A stretch of 64,000 bases of DNA from Irpex lacteus (lineage: Eukaryota > Basidiomycota > Agaricomycetes > Polyporales > Irpicaceae): contig MQVO02000031.1 of NCBI GenBank assembly GCA_001986395.2, forward strand, positions 1 through 64,000, written 5' to 3'. The position numbers and the translations under genes are program-made. This document shows, one piece after another, positions 43,518 to 57,293 of the stretch (positions within the stretch are counted from its first letter, which is position 1; every line of letters starts with the position of its first letter). Below the pieces are notes generated by a model, which did not search any database, was not told the DNA's origin, and saw nothing but the letters and a program-made list of their open reading frames with translations.

Positions 43518-46500
43518 CTACTCCTCATTCCTATCAACCTCTTCATCTGTGAGAGCACTGCATGCCCCATGCTCGGTGGCAGATCTGTGAGTCACAGTGA
43601 AATTCAATCTCAGGTTGTTTCGGAGGACTTTTGTCATAGACCAGTGACTCACCCTTGACCAGATCCTGAACTCTTTCCCATTTGTGTGATGTCAAGAGGC
43701 GCCACTGGCACATGACCCAATGTTGCAGATACATCACTTGCAGCGGCCTCAACCTCAAGCTCATTTGCCTCTTGATCTGGAGCCTGTGGGGGATATCAAA
43801 ACCCAGAAGGCGTGACTGGTATGTCGAAGACCGTTTATCACATACATGCGAGAGTTCATCTTGGGTATGATAAAGTGCACTTGCAGGTGCCTCTTGACTG
43901 CTGCGGACACTTGGTACAGCTCCATCACTGCTCTGAGCGTGAAGTGCCTCTGCCTCTGTCATGGCCACATAGGTGTCCTGTGAAGAATGAGTTAGTTCAG
44001 TAAAATTGAGAGACAAATAAGCACAAGTTGTACCTCCGTTTCTGTGATCTCTTCAAGTCCCACACTCCTGCCATCTCCAACTGCCAAGCCCACCAACCCT
44101 TCTCTGGTATCATAAATCTCCATAGTCTTGTCATTTGCAGAGTCCTCCTGATCCAAGCCACCAACTTCAGAGTCAGGTACCCCTCGAAGATCTGTCCTCT
44201 TGTTGACAGATTGGAGCTCAACTTTAGAGGGCTCCTGGTTCTTACTCTGTTGTCTTCTTTCCTCTAACTCACTGAGACGATATAATCTATCATCATCTTG
44301 TTTGACAATAAGCTTGCCAAGAGTTTCCACAAGGTCATCAGGGAAGATTGAGCTATCTCTCTTGAAATTCTTTTTCCACCACTGATAATTGGAAGATACA
44401 TATCCTTGTTCATAGGGCATGAGATCAAGACAAGCCTTGACTAGCCTTGTAGCATCACTAGCTTGCTGCTGATCTTCATGACCTTCTATAGGAGGTGTAG
44501 TTTCTTCTCTGCTCCGTTCAGTGACTTGACCAGAAGACAGCGACTTGATTTCAGAGATGATAGGAACCAATAGTTCTCTGCACTTCTCTACTCCTGCTGT
44601 CTTTGCTTGAAGCAGAAGCAGAAGATAGATTATGTGGTAGCAGAGTTTGAGAGACTGAGTCAAGTTTTTCGAGCATCTTGAGAGCTGGTCTGTGATGACT
44701 GAGGATAGAAGTTCCAAGTCTTGGGGTTCCAGTGGTTCTGTGAGGTATAGATAAGGTATTTGTAAATCCAATCATTGTCATTGATCTCAAGAAAGCTTAC
44801 GAGGAACCCGAACTACACATTTGATCATTTCTTGATCATATTCTTTTTTCCAAGCATTATCTGCAGTCATCCAACAAGTGATTATCATATCAGACAATGT
44901 GCTTTTGATAGCAAAGGCAATCAGCTGTTGAAATCTAATATTTGCCAACGGGCCGTTTGGAGGCCGAGTTCGAATCAAACGTGAACTGCAGGCAAGAATC
45001 TTTCTCAGCGCTACTTGTGCATCATTGTCTTGCTGGTTGGGATGTTCAGGTGCAGATGTGACCGCTGTGCATAGATATTGCACACATGCATTTTGAAAAC
45101 TTCCTGGTGCATCTTCAGGCCAGGTCCATGAGTTCCAATCAAAGTCTTCATCAGGTCTTTGCTGCAGCTTGGCAAGCTCCGACTGGATAGCTGCAAAAAA
45201 CGTAGTGCTGTGTGTCAAAGTGTATTTTGGCTTTGCAAGCTTCCAGATCCTAGTCAAAGCAGTAAGCAGTTTGCTTCCATTTTTCCAAAGATCCTTCTTT
45301 CCCTTAGATGTTGCAAGCAATAGAACATCTCTAATCAAGTCACTGTTCAATCCAATATCAAAGCGGTGACTGATATCTGAGAGAGTGGCAGCAGAGAGCT
45401 TAGGCTCATCACTAGTGAAGATTGACAACATAAAGGTCAACCCATATATAGGAGCAAATCTCTTGTGAGATTCCTCTGTTGTACCAGTGAAGTCAGGTCT
45501 GTAGTGGAACCATGGAATGTTACTGATATGGTCCACAGTGATATTGGACACAGCAGTTCTTGCCTGAGGCCTCAAAGAGCCTAGAGGAGCAAAGCCATCA
45601 AATGGCCACTCTGGCAGAACACGCTCAGCTGCAGGAAGCGTGGGTAGTCGGTGGGAAAGGGCTTCAAGGATAAATCTGACTATCTCCTTGTATGGAGGTT
45701 TGGGGTGGATGTACTGCAAGGCCTCTCGGAAAGTTGTCTCCAGCATGTCATCATTGGCTTGGATGGCATCAACAGATTTAAGTATCTCAACATCAGATGA
45801 GACTTCTTTGACTAGTTGCTCCTCCTTGGGAATTTGCTGCAGTTTCAGCACAATAGTGTCATGCAACTTTGCATAGCGGAAATACCATGTTTCCCAGGAA
45901 CACAGTGGCGAGATTATCAACCACCAGTCCTGTTTCCGGGTGGGAATGCTGAGAAGTGCAGACTCCATGAAATTGTGCATAGTGTGGAGGAAAGTGGTAG
46001 TAGCATAGACCAGTCTGGTCAAGCCATTTTTAAGTATTGCATGAACACCTGAAGAAGGTTGCTGCTGCTGCACTGAGGACAGAGAATGACTTTGACTGGA
46101 ATCAGACTCAGTGCCTGAGTGTGATGTAGAATCACTGGCATTGGTACCCACAGGTACAATGATAAGAGATATATGCTCAGCAATAGAAGACAGCTTATGA
46201 TGGAGATGTGCTATGCCTGTTTTGAGGAGAGTAGTACGGTAAGGGCAGCAGGGGAGGAAGATAGGAAGAGCAGTGGCTCCAAAGAAGAACGTGGCCCAGC
46301 CAATCACAAGGGGGAAGGTGGTATGCCCCACACTCTCATGCACAGAGGATGTGAAGTAGCACAGTCCAACAAAGAAGAGGCCAAGCGAGAGCTGGAGTAG
46401 GAGGGGAAGGCATGCCACAATCTCATACACCATCCATGCTCGGAGCTGAGGCTCACGGAAGTGGCGGATGCGGAGACGAGCCTGAGGGGAGGGCACATTG

Positions 46501-47025
46501 ACAGCAAGGAACTCCCGCAGCCACTGCTTCACCAACATCCCAAAGGAGGCGGTCATGAGACTGAGGATGAGACTAGAGAACCAAAGAACATTGACTCTGA
46601 TGTCCTCGGGAGAGGCTTGGAAAGGAGGAGGCATAGGAGGGGAAATGGTAGTAGCAATCAGCTTGCCATCTGTGAAGTTGTAGCTCATGGTCTGATTACC
46701 AATGCGCTCAAGCTGATAAGCCATCATGGCAGTGGGGAGGGTTGGAGGTTGGGATAGGCAGCAACCAGGAAAGCGGACAGGACAGCGGAGAACAGACCAG
46801 CCTGGAGGCGCAAGAGGTTAATAAAAAGAATGTGGCGCGAAGCGGAGAGGTACTCACAAAGACCAGGAGGGTATCCACGTCATCCTTGCAGCTTTGGACC
46901 TTTTCTTCATCAAATTCGCGGACATCCTTTGACATGGCAGCCCATCCGGTGGACTGCCCTGGGTAGGACGTGACCCTCACCTCACGGACAGCCTCCGCGC
47001 CGGGAGGGGTCTGATCTGAGGACAT
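43518..47025 (-). pseudogene. DUF6535-type membrane protein gene, copy B (frameshifted)
   Basis: The six-exon plan is the same as in copy A: 46858-47025, 44801-46801, 44034-44737, 43846-43977, 43653-43783 and 43518-43584. All phases agree if one missing base in the G run at 46733-46738 is allowed for. Copies A and C have one base more there, and without it exon 2 meets a stop within a few codons. The intact frame would be about 1067 residues. The N-terminal domain with four helices is close to A and C, but about 110-120 residues after the last helix (46195-45825) are unrelated to theirs, with a Ser/Gln-rich stretch. The lesion is early, so only translation from an internal Met would give a product. 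A one-base assembly error is possible. Confidence 0.85.
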
Positions 47026-47028
47026 CCT

Positions 47029-47313
47029 CGGCTCTCAGGAACACACAGTCGGCTCAGCAGCACGTAGTCGGCTCACCAGGTGCACACTCGGCTCAGGTGC
47101 ACACTCGGCTCAGGTGCAAGTCGGCTCAAAATACACACTCGGCTCAGTGTGCGAAGTCGGCTCTGGCAACGGAATCCACGTATCGGCACAAAGGGGGAGA
47201 CTCCTGGTATCGGCTCTATGTCCAACGTCCGCGAAGTCGGCTCTGATAGATCTGATCCACGAACGAACACACCGCTCTGTCGGCTCTACAGCGAGAAACA
47301 CAACCTTCGGCTC
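47029..47313 (-). repeat. CGGCTC motif array in the leader of copy B
   Basis: Twelve exact CGGCTC hexamers lie at 47029, 47050, 47069, 47089, 47105, 47122, 47140, 47158, 47211, 47238, 47281 and 47308, mostly 16-21 bp apart at the gene-proximal end. Sequence between the motifs differs in part from copy A, while the motif itself is kept. Confidence 0.9.
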
Positions 47314-47396
47314 AGGCGGGGATGGGAACTCAACTCCTACGGACTCTGCTCCAAAGGAAGGGGAAGGAATAGCGCGGTTCACGCTCGCGAGGGGGA

Positions 47397-47451
47397 CTGC
47401 AGAAAGTGTTAGCAAGTCATCGCGTGTCGACTAACAGGCGAGGACACTCAC
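47397..47451 (-). other. candidate leader intron, copy B
   Basis: This is a 55-bp GTGAGT...TTGCTAACAC...CTGCAG stretch on the gene strand, with a textbook CTAAC branch site. Position and length are the same as in copies A and C. Confidence 0.65.
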
Positions 47452-50400
47452 CAGACGGTCAGCGCTAACAATCGCTCGAGGCCGCACGAATATAGACGAC
47501 GGCACGGCAGGTAACGAACTCTCGAGGTGTAAACGATGGCGCGCGACGGGTTGATCAATGTGTAAGCTTAAGGCTTGCTGGCGGGGGCAATGGGTGGCTC
47601 GTCGAGCTGGGGATGGTGGTGGTTGCGGTTGAAGAGACGGTGGGAGACGACCTGCCACACCTACGCCGCATGCCTGTCACCTCCAGGTTTCGGCGCTTAT
47701 GGTCAGCCCACAACGGCCCGCTGCCTCGTTGAAGAGCTGTGCGGCGGGCTGTTCGTCACCTCAAGGTGCCTGGATGCTGCATATTGCGATAGAGGCCGTA
47801 TATGGTCTCACAGTAGGCACAGAATCAGGTCGACTGTCAAGCAAGACGTAGTACTGTTACGGATTCGATCCGAAACTCTGCAGCATCACGCAACATAACA
47901 CAAGACGACCAACGTCGTTTGATGACCCAAGTCTATAACACCCTCGTATCCATTGACACCGTTCCTGCAGACCAGCGGTTGGAAAAATAGAAATATCGAA
48001 TTGCACAAATAACACAGCATTGGGTAAACTCAAGGCAAATAGCGAGTAAGTCTGAGACACAAGCGATCCACGGCATCATGAATACTCGAGTCGTGTGTGA
48101 ACCCTTGTATTGTGTTCGATACGTGTCTGTGTTGACCTTCGTAAATCTAAGAGCCTGAGCCAAGCCGTCCCACTCGAAAAGCTGAGAGTCCGAGCTCTTT
48201 GTGCCTGCGTCACTTCCCGGGAGAGATTTCAGGGCCTATATCGGATTCCTTGGAACGTATTCTTCCCGTAGATTCAGAAGGCTAGGCCACGAGGGGAGAC
48301 AAGAGGTAGGGACACATCACGAGTGCCCGTATGCGAAACTTGGTACCAAACGACGATAGGATTCATGACCAGGCCGCGCAACGGCGCAGTACGCATCACA
48401 CCGCGCGTCGGAGAAGTCGAGGCAGCCCAACACCGTTTGATCGTGGGTTAAAGTTCAACGCAAAGCGTTGTCGGATGAGTACTCGAACTCGCAGTGGGTT
48501 CCTCATGAGAACAGGTTACAAGGAGGATCGTCGGGGCTTGGTCAGAGGCTGTATGTATCCCGAACGTAGTGGTTCTCCTCTGATGCTGTCATGTTGATAA
48601 GGTGGCAACGTCCCTGCTTAGGAGGATCACGAGCGTGAGTGACAACGTCAAGCCTGTGACGAATCAAGCTCACTTACGGGGTCCAGTCTCCGAGCAATAC
48701 CCAGGGCAACGATGTACGTCGCCGACATCACTAAGTAGACACAGTCAGATACTAGCACCTACCCGGACACGGTGCATAAGCCACCGAGAGTAAGGGGTGC
48801 AACGTGCACGCACCTCTCGCACACTGCGGCGGACAGCAGTAAAGACGTCCTAGCAGTCTGGGCGACCTCTGCGCGAGCTGGTCAGGAGTTGGAGTAGCCC
48901 GTCCCATTTTCAAAGATGTAGCCGTGGACCGCTGGCACGATAAACATTAGCGGGAAGACGAGGTTCGAGAGATACTACTCACCTGAGATACGAAAGCCCG
49001 TGCCCACTACCCATCCCCATCTCATCGATGCGCTCTGCTTCGCGCATTCAGACGTCAAGTACACCAACATACACCAGGAAACTGGTCTTCATAGCTGCGG
49101 CGTGCCCAGCGTAATCGAACTGGGCCTATCGATCATACGCCGATACACAGGATCCTGCGGGGCTGACTTAGATGAAGAATCCTTTCTAAGGGACGTGCGT
49201 ATCGCATACCGTAGATAAGCAGGTTCCCTTGCCGTGTGGACTTCCAAGGGCTCGAGTGATGCGGGCGGTTCATGACGACGACCGTTTCGAGGGCTGACGC
49301 TGCGCTGTCGATGCACACGACGGTTGGACGGTGATGAGAAGGAGAGGTACAGCTTGTCGTATGACAGGGCGGACAGGATGTCGAAGACGTGGATAAAGAA
49401 GAGGTCCCAAAAGGGATACACAAGACATAGAGTTCGGAGTTGCGCAGCATCTAAAGAGGGTGTTGACCTAGAGGCTTCTATACGAATGAAGGGTGGCTTG
49501 CATACGTCAGTACGAGTCTAGTTCATGGCCGGGGAACCGCTACGGATTGGGACAAGGAACTGGCAGCTAAGTCAGGCATGTATGTGGCGAGATGATGTAT
49601 CGACTACTCACCTGACGTGTCTCATTTGACACTGTGGTCCGTCCAAGCCCTCCACTCCGCGCTCCAGGGACGACGGATGATAGCCCAGAAAACGACTCCC
49701 AAATGGCTCGTAGAAATGGAAGGGCCTGACGTACTAGATGGTGGGCATAGATGGCGGGGACGAGGACATGATGCGTGACAGGGAGCCGGTTGATTGATTG
49801 GTGAGTGGTAAGGAAGAGGCTGATGAAGCCGCGTAGAGGGAGAACCAACGGGTCGATGGAGAGGACGGTATCATACAGGTGGGTTGACGGAGATCGGCGT
49901 GGTTGATTATCGTTTTGTCGCTTCATACATGGCAAAGGAAGTATTCGCGAGACTTTGCGGACGATAGGCGTGAAACGGTCGCGAGTGGGAACGAACGGAG
50001 CGAATGGCTGATGTAGGCGTCGGCGGATTACTGGGTCAAGAGAGAGACTCCTCCCAGGCTCTGGAGAGAAGGTGAGCATTGAGGAAGGTTACAACATCAA
50101 ATTTTCACGCACGTTTGATCTCCTCAACGACACAAACTTCTCCTCCAAACGGTGCGATATCTTCGCCAGCATACTAACCGCATTCACGGGGGCTCATGGC
50201 ATCTAAAAGCAGCGTCAGAACTGTGATAAGGACGGCGTGCAGAAGGCCTGAAGAGGAAGTAGGCATCGCAATGTACGAACAACTTACTAAAATAACCCGA
50301 TAATGACATCTCCGTTCGTTCTCTCAGTCGAGATACGCATGACAGCTGAGCACATCGATGAGATAGTGAGCAGTGCATAGTTGGCAAACATACCACCTAC

Positions 50401-52000
50401 CGCGTCAGAGATGTCAGTGACGAGCATATCGTATGTTTGCGTGGCATAGTTCGCCGAGAGATGGTACGAAACATGCCCACGGTGTCCAAGGCTTTGGTGG
50501 GGAGCTTCAAGTTACTGGGCAGTTCGTTGGCAATCGACTACAGTAGTGCTTGGCCTTCCTGCGAATGAGCACGATCGGCGGTGAATATCGAGCCACAGAT
50601 GCCACGGCAACGAGATGTAGTGATTTTGAGATGGCACAGCTGAAATGGAGCATTGCGATGAGGTGGTGGTTGCGGTGACAGAGCATTGGGCGCTCGAGCT
50701 TATGGTCTGTCTCAAGCACGGCGTGACGTCACTTTCTTGCAGCCTCGAGCTCGTTACCGGGAAGCACTCATGATATGAGCGTAGTGCATTTTCAGTAACT
50801 TGAAGCTGTACGGTATGCTGTGAACGGAGCTTCGCGCGAGTAGACGACTATTCGCTCTTGATGGTTAGGAACCCCTCGCAAGGAGCAGGTTGTCGCGCTC
50901 TGGAGAGCCACGGACCTCGGATGGCAAGATCCTCTCGCTCGTGCTCCCAGCCATGCGTTACACAAATCATCATTAAATGCTGTATTCAAAACAAACGGTA
51001 AGCATGGACTACGAGCGTACACGAAAGCCACCCATAAGTAGAAGATCCGTCTTCGATGCGAACTCGGGAGTAACTCCTTCTTCCTCCGTACAGTGTCCAC
51101 GAATACTTGGGGTAGTGCACGGCGTAGGCGTTCACGTTCACGGGTTACCTCTTGCAGGGAGTAGGTCGGTTGCTACGAGCCAGGCAGAAGAAGAAACACG
51201 TCATCCTCCGAGGTACAACCAGATGAAAGCCTATAGTGTGAGCAGAGGCAATGGAGGACGTTCAAGAGCGAGAAAACGCCACAGAAATACGTCCACCGTC
51301 GTGAGTATAATGGGAAGGAGATGATTTGGGACGCTACGCATGTCAGAAAAACATGGTAGAGGCACAGCGACTAGCTAGTTATCCAGCGTCGAAGAAGGAT
51401 ATGTCATCTGACGATCCTTCGAGAGCCACACGTTGAGCGAGAGTGGGGTACCAGAGAAATACGGCGGACCGGGAGCTTCCCACAGTAGCGCATAGCGAAT
51501 GATATCTCCAGCGAGAACGCAGGACAGCCATCAAATAACTTGAAGATCGCAGGTTTCGTGATGCAGTTCAGCCCACGGCGTCGGCGTCGTTCTCAAGAAA
51601 CGTAGGTGCTTCGTGGTAGTTGTCGTCCCTACCTTTGGAGGTCGCCAAACAAGACCTAACGCGATGAGCACGCATATGGCGAAGTACGCAGCTGAACTCA
51701 CCGAGATCCGCTCCTCGAGCATCTCATGCCCACCCACTGCTCCTGGACCGATCCATGCGGTTGCAGATAACCGCCATCCAGGTATCTAGTAGTCGAATAA
51801 GATCGTGCGTAGTTGATGGTGGTGTACACGAGCGAGGTGGGCGGTGAGGACGATGTTCATATGTCGATGAGACGAGTGCTTGCAGGGTGGCAGGGATTTT
51901 CGGCCGACCCAATACGATGTGGTCACCCGCTGTCACACTGTGGATATCAGCGGTCGATGGGTAGACGCAGCATCACAATGATGAACTTAGCCTAAGTGAG
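47452..52000. other. right flank of unit B
   Basis: No intact gene is visible. 47452-47760 matches the gene-proximal flanks of A and C. 48640-48740 and 49370-50080 match unit C closely (for example 49576-49800 with 63220-63445), and unit A less well. Conserved short minus-strand reading stretches, including one at 49567-50079, might be exons of a decayed gene, but frames are open on both strands and none has a known domain. Nothing recognisable is seen from about 50400 to 52000. Confidence 0.5.
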
Positions 52001-55000
52001 TTTCCTGCGCATTTATCTTGCGAACACGAAATCCGTCCGCGGAGCAACTCTTGATATTGGCTCGTTCAGTGTTGCCTAGCATATGAACTAAACATGGGCA
52101 AACCGCCCGAATTTTGAGGGCTAACGCAGTACTCACACAATTGCATATATGCATTCTCGTGTCAGTACCCAGTATTCACCAGCGGAGAACGTCTGAGCTG
52201 CACAGTTGTCCTCTGTGACACGTGTCTTCGCGAGCTTCGACGTCCATCGAGACGCGGCGGGGACCGTATGGCCATATCGAACGGCATGATCCTTCTTGGA
52301 AGTGTGACGCGACGGGTATAGTGAGTGATGTGTCTTGTTGGAGTCTTCTGTTGTTTGCGACGGGGGCTGGATTATCAAAGTACCTGGTCGAACGAAGAAC
52401 GTTGAGGGAGCGGCAACGCGTCCACAGGACGCCCACAGCAATCAGGGTGATGTTTGGGCTCAGAGATCGCGTTGACTGTAGCCTTCAGTGAGAAGGAGAT
52501 CGTGGCTTCGCCTTCATGCTTGTTTACGTGGGTTACAATGGTCGTGGTGACCGTGCTAATAAATGAAAGGTCAGAAATTGCCGCTCGTGAGCGACAGAGC
52601 CATGGGCATACCTGTTTACCTCAGAAGAGCGCGTCGATCCCACCGCATACACCGTCCACTCTTAGGCAAACTCACGTGTCGATTGTTCACTAGGGCCCGC
52701 ACGCCGAGCGATCGAGAACGATTATCAAGTCTACTAGATCGTGTGAGGGATTTAACAAACGAAGAATATCGAGCGACTTACCCGGATGGTGTGAGAAACC
52801 ATCTGCGATGTCCGTTCAAAAAAATACGGCCATCATCACATAAGTTTTCGATGCGTCTAAGCCAAGTGTTACGTCGAACATAGCTGGTTCTATCCACCGA
52901 GCCTCTAAGCGGACCAGAATGATGGCGTGGAGGAGAGATTGTCCAAGATCGACGAAACGACCAGTCAGCCACGCCGAGATGACAGCGTGATACTGCTCAG
53001 AGTAGACGTGAGCGACAAGGCATCGGATAAACGGAGGCATACTCACCTGTGCTCCCTCACCCATTAACTGCATGACCACCGTACCGTACCGTACCGAACC
53101 ACGCACCCAGCCGGAAGATCCGTCGGGTATCTTGAGTGTAGCGCGGGGTCCCGAGGCTCACTGCTAAATACAGGTTTGAAATTGAGGGCGAGGTTGTCGG
53201 GGTGTCGTAGATATTGCATGATGGCGGGCAAGTAGAGTGAAATGAGGTGGTTATGTGGGGGTGGGAGGACCGAATGGAGGGCAGCTGGTGTTGCGTACGG
53301 TCCGACTGATGTGATTGTGGGTGAACGAGGGAGCGATCCGAAAATAGCTGCAGCCTCGCGAAGTAGAACGAGGTTTTTCGTCCGTACGGCCCTTGGCTCC
53401 CGCCAGTGAAATAGTAGCTCCCGCCCGTATCGCTCTCGTAGATAAAAGCGATGTTCGTCCGTAACATAAACTTGATATTGGCTTACTACCTGGAAGATGA
53501 GCTACGCGTGAGTAGTCCACACCTGTTTGAAAATTAACGTCGTACTCACGGATCAGAGGCGCGAATCTCTCGTGTCTAACACCAAGCATCCGCTATTGGG
53601 TGGTAAAAACGGCCATATCAGAGGGTAGGCTTCTTTCCAGAGCTACTACACGGCGAGAATAGCGTGCGTGCGATGGGCCTTGAATGGATGCGACGAGGAT
53701 TGCATTTTTGAAGCACCGAGATAGAAGACCTTCGTGGGAGCGGCGTCGCGCTCACACACGTTCACAGAGAGAAGAGTCACGTTTGGTCAAGAGGTCACTT
53801 TGACGGTCGGCTTTGCGAAGACCGTGGCTCAAGCGTGCTCGTATGATGCCTAAGATACGTAGAGACCGCTCTGCCTAGACAGTAAAACGATTGGTGCTAT
53901 TTTCCATGAGCGACATCGTCATTGACGTACATGCATACAGACGAATCGACATCGTAGCACGCGTCGATCTCACTGCATACACAGCAGTACTCTCCCGCTA
54001 CCCGACGTCGACGGTCTGTTGGATTGAAGACTTGTACTACCGCCGTGCGATCGAGGAAGGTTGTAGAGTGCACGCTGGCGAAGAATCGACTCGAAGAGCC
54101 GGAGCGTAGGTCGACATCGTCTAGTCAGCTCAGGAATCGAGCAGAACGAGCAAACTCGATCGACTCACCAGGAACGCATGGTGAATTCCTTGCGTTATGC
54201 ACCCAGCACTGCAAATGCGCACATCTTGCGTTATGACCATCGCCCGCGGAGAGTCCGACGCGGCTTGGATAAGTAACGAGACGTGGGCCAAGCATGTGGA
54301 TGAAGTTGCTGTGTCCGTCTGATGACTTCCGTCAAAGAAGAGACGTCATATCGAGGGTTCGCGAGTGAAAATGGCGAGGTGGGGAGAAGCAGCCCTTAAT
54401 ACACGAATAGGAACGGAGATAGGTGTGTTTATTCGATGTGCAATGAGGATAATTGCCGGCGATGAGAAGGACCTCTCGTATGTAGTGTTAAGTTGATGGG
54501 TGCTGGGAGGCAACGACATCGAGGGGGAACAGCCTGAGACAGAGATTGCCGTTAGGTCTGGTAGGCCACAATAGAGACGGCTAGCGTGAGATCATTTGAG
54601 ACGAGGCGGCCGACATATCGACACTTTACATGGGACGAGAGTGAGTGACAAGGTCTAGGAAAGGATGAGGCACACGCACCTACGTTGCCTTTCGTGTCGT
54701 CCGAACCGAGTCGTGCATCCAGCCATGAATTGGTTCAAGCATCTTGAACAACTTAAGGAGCTCGAGCCGCGCCGGATAGTGGCAAGACGACGGTCATGCT
54801 GGGTCGCATAGTCCGCCTATCGAGCTTGTCTACCTATGTAGGAGAGCTGATATGGGTTGGAGCTCAGCGTGTCGATATTGCGAACACGAGGGACGGGATG
54901 ATGGATTGAATATCTCGTCGCGTTGTTGGTACGTGCTGTGTTGATTGTGAACTCATGACATAGGACGTAGAGGCTGGGAATAAAAACTATGAGTCGTGAG

Positions 55001-57293
55001 ACACGCTGCAGGGGGTGAGGTACGTACCAAGCGAAGGCTTCAACGCCGCTTATACCCTACATTATCTGTCTCACGAGCACGTATCTTGTTTGGGGTCAAA
55101 TGTTTAGCTACATCTTGTTAACGGACCTAAGAGACTCACTAGTCTACTGGCATTTAAGCGTATACCCCTACCGTCAACACGTAGCCTTCGATCCTAGCTT
55201 AGGCTATCGCCTTGAAGGTACACGCAAGAGGCATCCCGAAGGAATGAGCTGTGCAGCGGGCTGGCTAGAACCTTACTGTCGAGGTCGTGGGATGGAGCGA
55301 ACTGCTGCTGTCGAAGAAAAGCGGTTAGTCTATGGTAGCCACATCGGTGAGTATGCTACTGACACACTATCGTCCATGTGCATAGCAGTTGCAGACGGGG
55401 GTCGTAGTCGATGCAGAGGTCGTCGTGGTGGTCGTCGATGAGAGAGTGCATCGGAGTCCGGACCGAGCGTTCACTGGCATCCATCACCTCGACCGGCGTG
55501 TTTCTCTGCTTACCACCATATGCATCGACCACTTCACTCACTACTCTCCCAGCACGCGCCGTATTCTCGTGTATGCTAAGGAGCGAAGCTATGGACGTGA
55601 CTATTTGTCGGGGAACGATCTCAACTTGCGAAAGCTGACTGGCGGGATCGTAAGTCCATCTCATAAGTACACTGAGCGTGAATTTGACGTGAACACTGAC
55701 ACTAGTACTGATCTATACGTGCAGGTGGGCCGTTGCAATTGTCTTGAGAGGCGGACTCGTATACACTAGACGTGTTTCTTCTCGTAGCTATGGGAGAGCT
55801 CGACGGTTTCTCTCCACGCTCTCTCGCCCATCGGTCGCCGCTCATTCGCTCAACAAGACTTAGGCTCGTCCTCCTCTCCTCCAAGCATGTCGGACTCACG
55901 ACACCGATCGAACGCACACGACGGAGAGAGTGTATGCAAAGATGAATGAGGCACGATACCAAAGGCAATAGTACGGTACGTTCATCGAGTTCATGGCACT
56001 CGGCGTTGACACTGAGGTCTCTTTGCCTATCTCTAGCCATCGAGGCTCGCATTGTAATGCAGCATCATCCATGTCAAATTTCGGCAACTACAAACCCAGC
56101 CTGTTGCACGTCCCTCACACCTCCCATCGTCGACGCGTCGGCGACCGTCTCGTGCGTTCCGTCGAGGCCTGTATTCAATTATTCAAGCAATCGTCACTCG
56201 ACTCCGGCGACACGTAGGCCGTCAATAAACCATACCTCTTGTCGCAAGTTCTCTCCGAAGACGACGGCCGCGAAAGCGAGTAGAGACGTTGGGACTGCCG
56301 CGGAGATGGGCTGACACCTCTGAGACTTAGAGGTCTCAGCTCGTGTGGGACATTAGCGGCGGGAAAAGCTAACGTGACTGCGGGTACGTAGCACGATGCT
56401 CAGCGGTTGAGATATCACACGAAGAACTGACAACCGATGGTCTCGAAGCGAGGTCCCTTTACGCTCTCATAGGGCGGGATACCGTATTTTCGTACGTCTA
56501 CATTCACATAGGGTAACGGCACGACGCGAGCTTTACAAGGTAGCCTTGGTATGTCTTCCGTTTCTACCAGTGTTTCCGGTGAACACGAATCTACACGTGC
56601 CACGCTGACCGACTTTTATCTTCGTAAAGCGGTCCATTCAGGTTCTCGCGGTTCGCGTTGCACGTTCGACAGCGGCGTACATCCCGCAAGTCGAGCCGGT
56701 TCCATTGGTGTCGCCGGTAATATCCAAGATATATGCGAGCGTACAACTGTCGCGCAGTTTTGAGTTTCTCGAGTCTTCTTGGCGAGTCCCCGGATCGTCG
56801 AACGCGGCGACACGTCTCACATTTCCTCAAAGCGGTCGCCGCAACACGAGTCGCGACAATAATTCCTGCGAGCAACCGTGTAAATTCGAGGGTAGCCTGT
56901 AGATGTGATGAGCCAATGTCAGTGTCTAAGATCAACTAGGACGGGCAAGCTGCTCGCTCGCGCGGCGCATAAGTGTGTTGACTCAGACTCAGTAAGGTAT
57001 CACGTAGCTAATACATATGTGCAGGTTCGGGCAGATTGTGACAGACATGTAATATGTGTATGCTTAGTTCAGTCAATGAATGCATGAACAGGTCCATATA
57101 TAATCTGCAGCCTATCTTCCTAGCCTAGTCAGATACAAGTACAAATGTAATACAGAATATGGAATCAGATCTTGGGTAACTTGTAACGGAAGCAGTTCAC
57201 TTTTCAGAACACTTCCACAATGATGGTCTTGACAATCATAACCTCTACTCCACAGACTCCACTGCCGGCACTGCTGCCTGTTCCTCATTGCCT
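52001..57293. other. unit C spacer
   Basis: No intact gene is visible. It is the counterpart of unit A 19040-29980 without the LINE. Similarity to A is highest at 55213-55500. A 102-codon minus-strand frame at 55356-55664 is open here but not in the other units, and has no known domain. 56880-57290 is conserved with the sequence following the other two genes and probably includes the 3' UTR. Confidence 0.55.

Larger units (their letters stand above)
38991..52000. repeat. tandem unit B
   Basis: This is the second copy of the 13.5-kb unit. It starts near the GAAAGCTGCGGTGACGTCACGG segment (39011), which matches 18820 in unit A. Compared with A it lacks about 1 kb (A 19090-20130 is absent at 39300), and its DUF6535-type gene has a different central cassette. 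The right border near 52000 is approximate. Confidence 0.65.
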
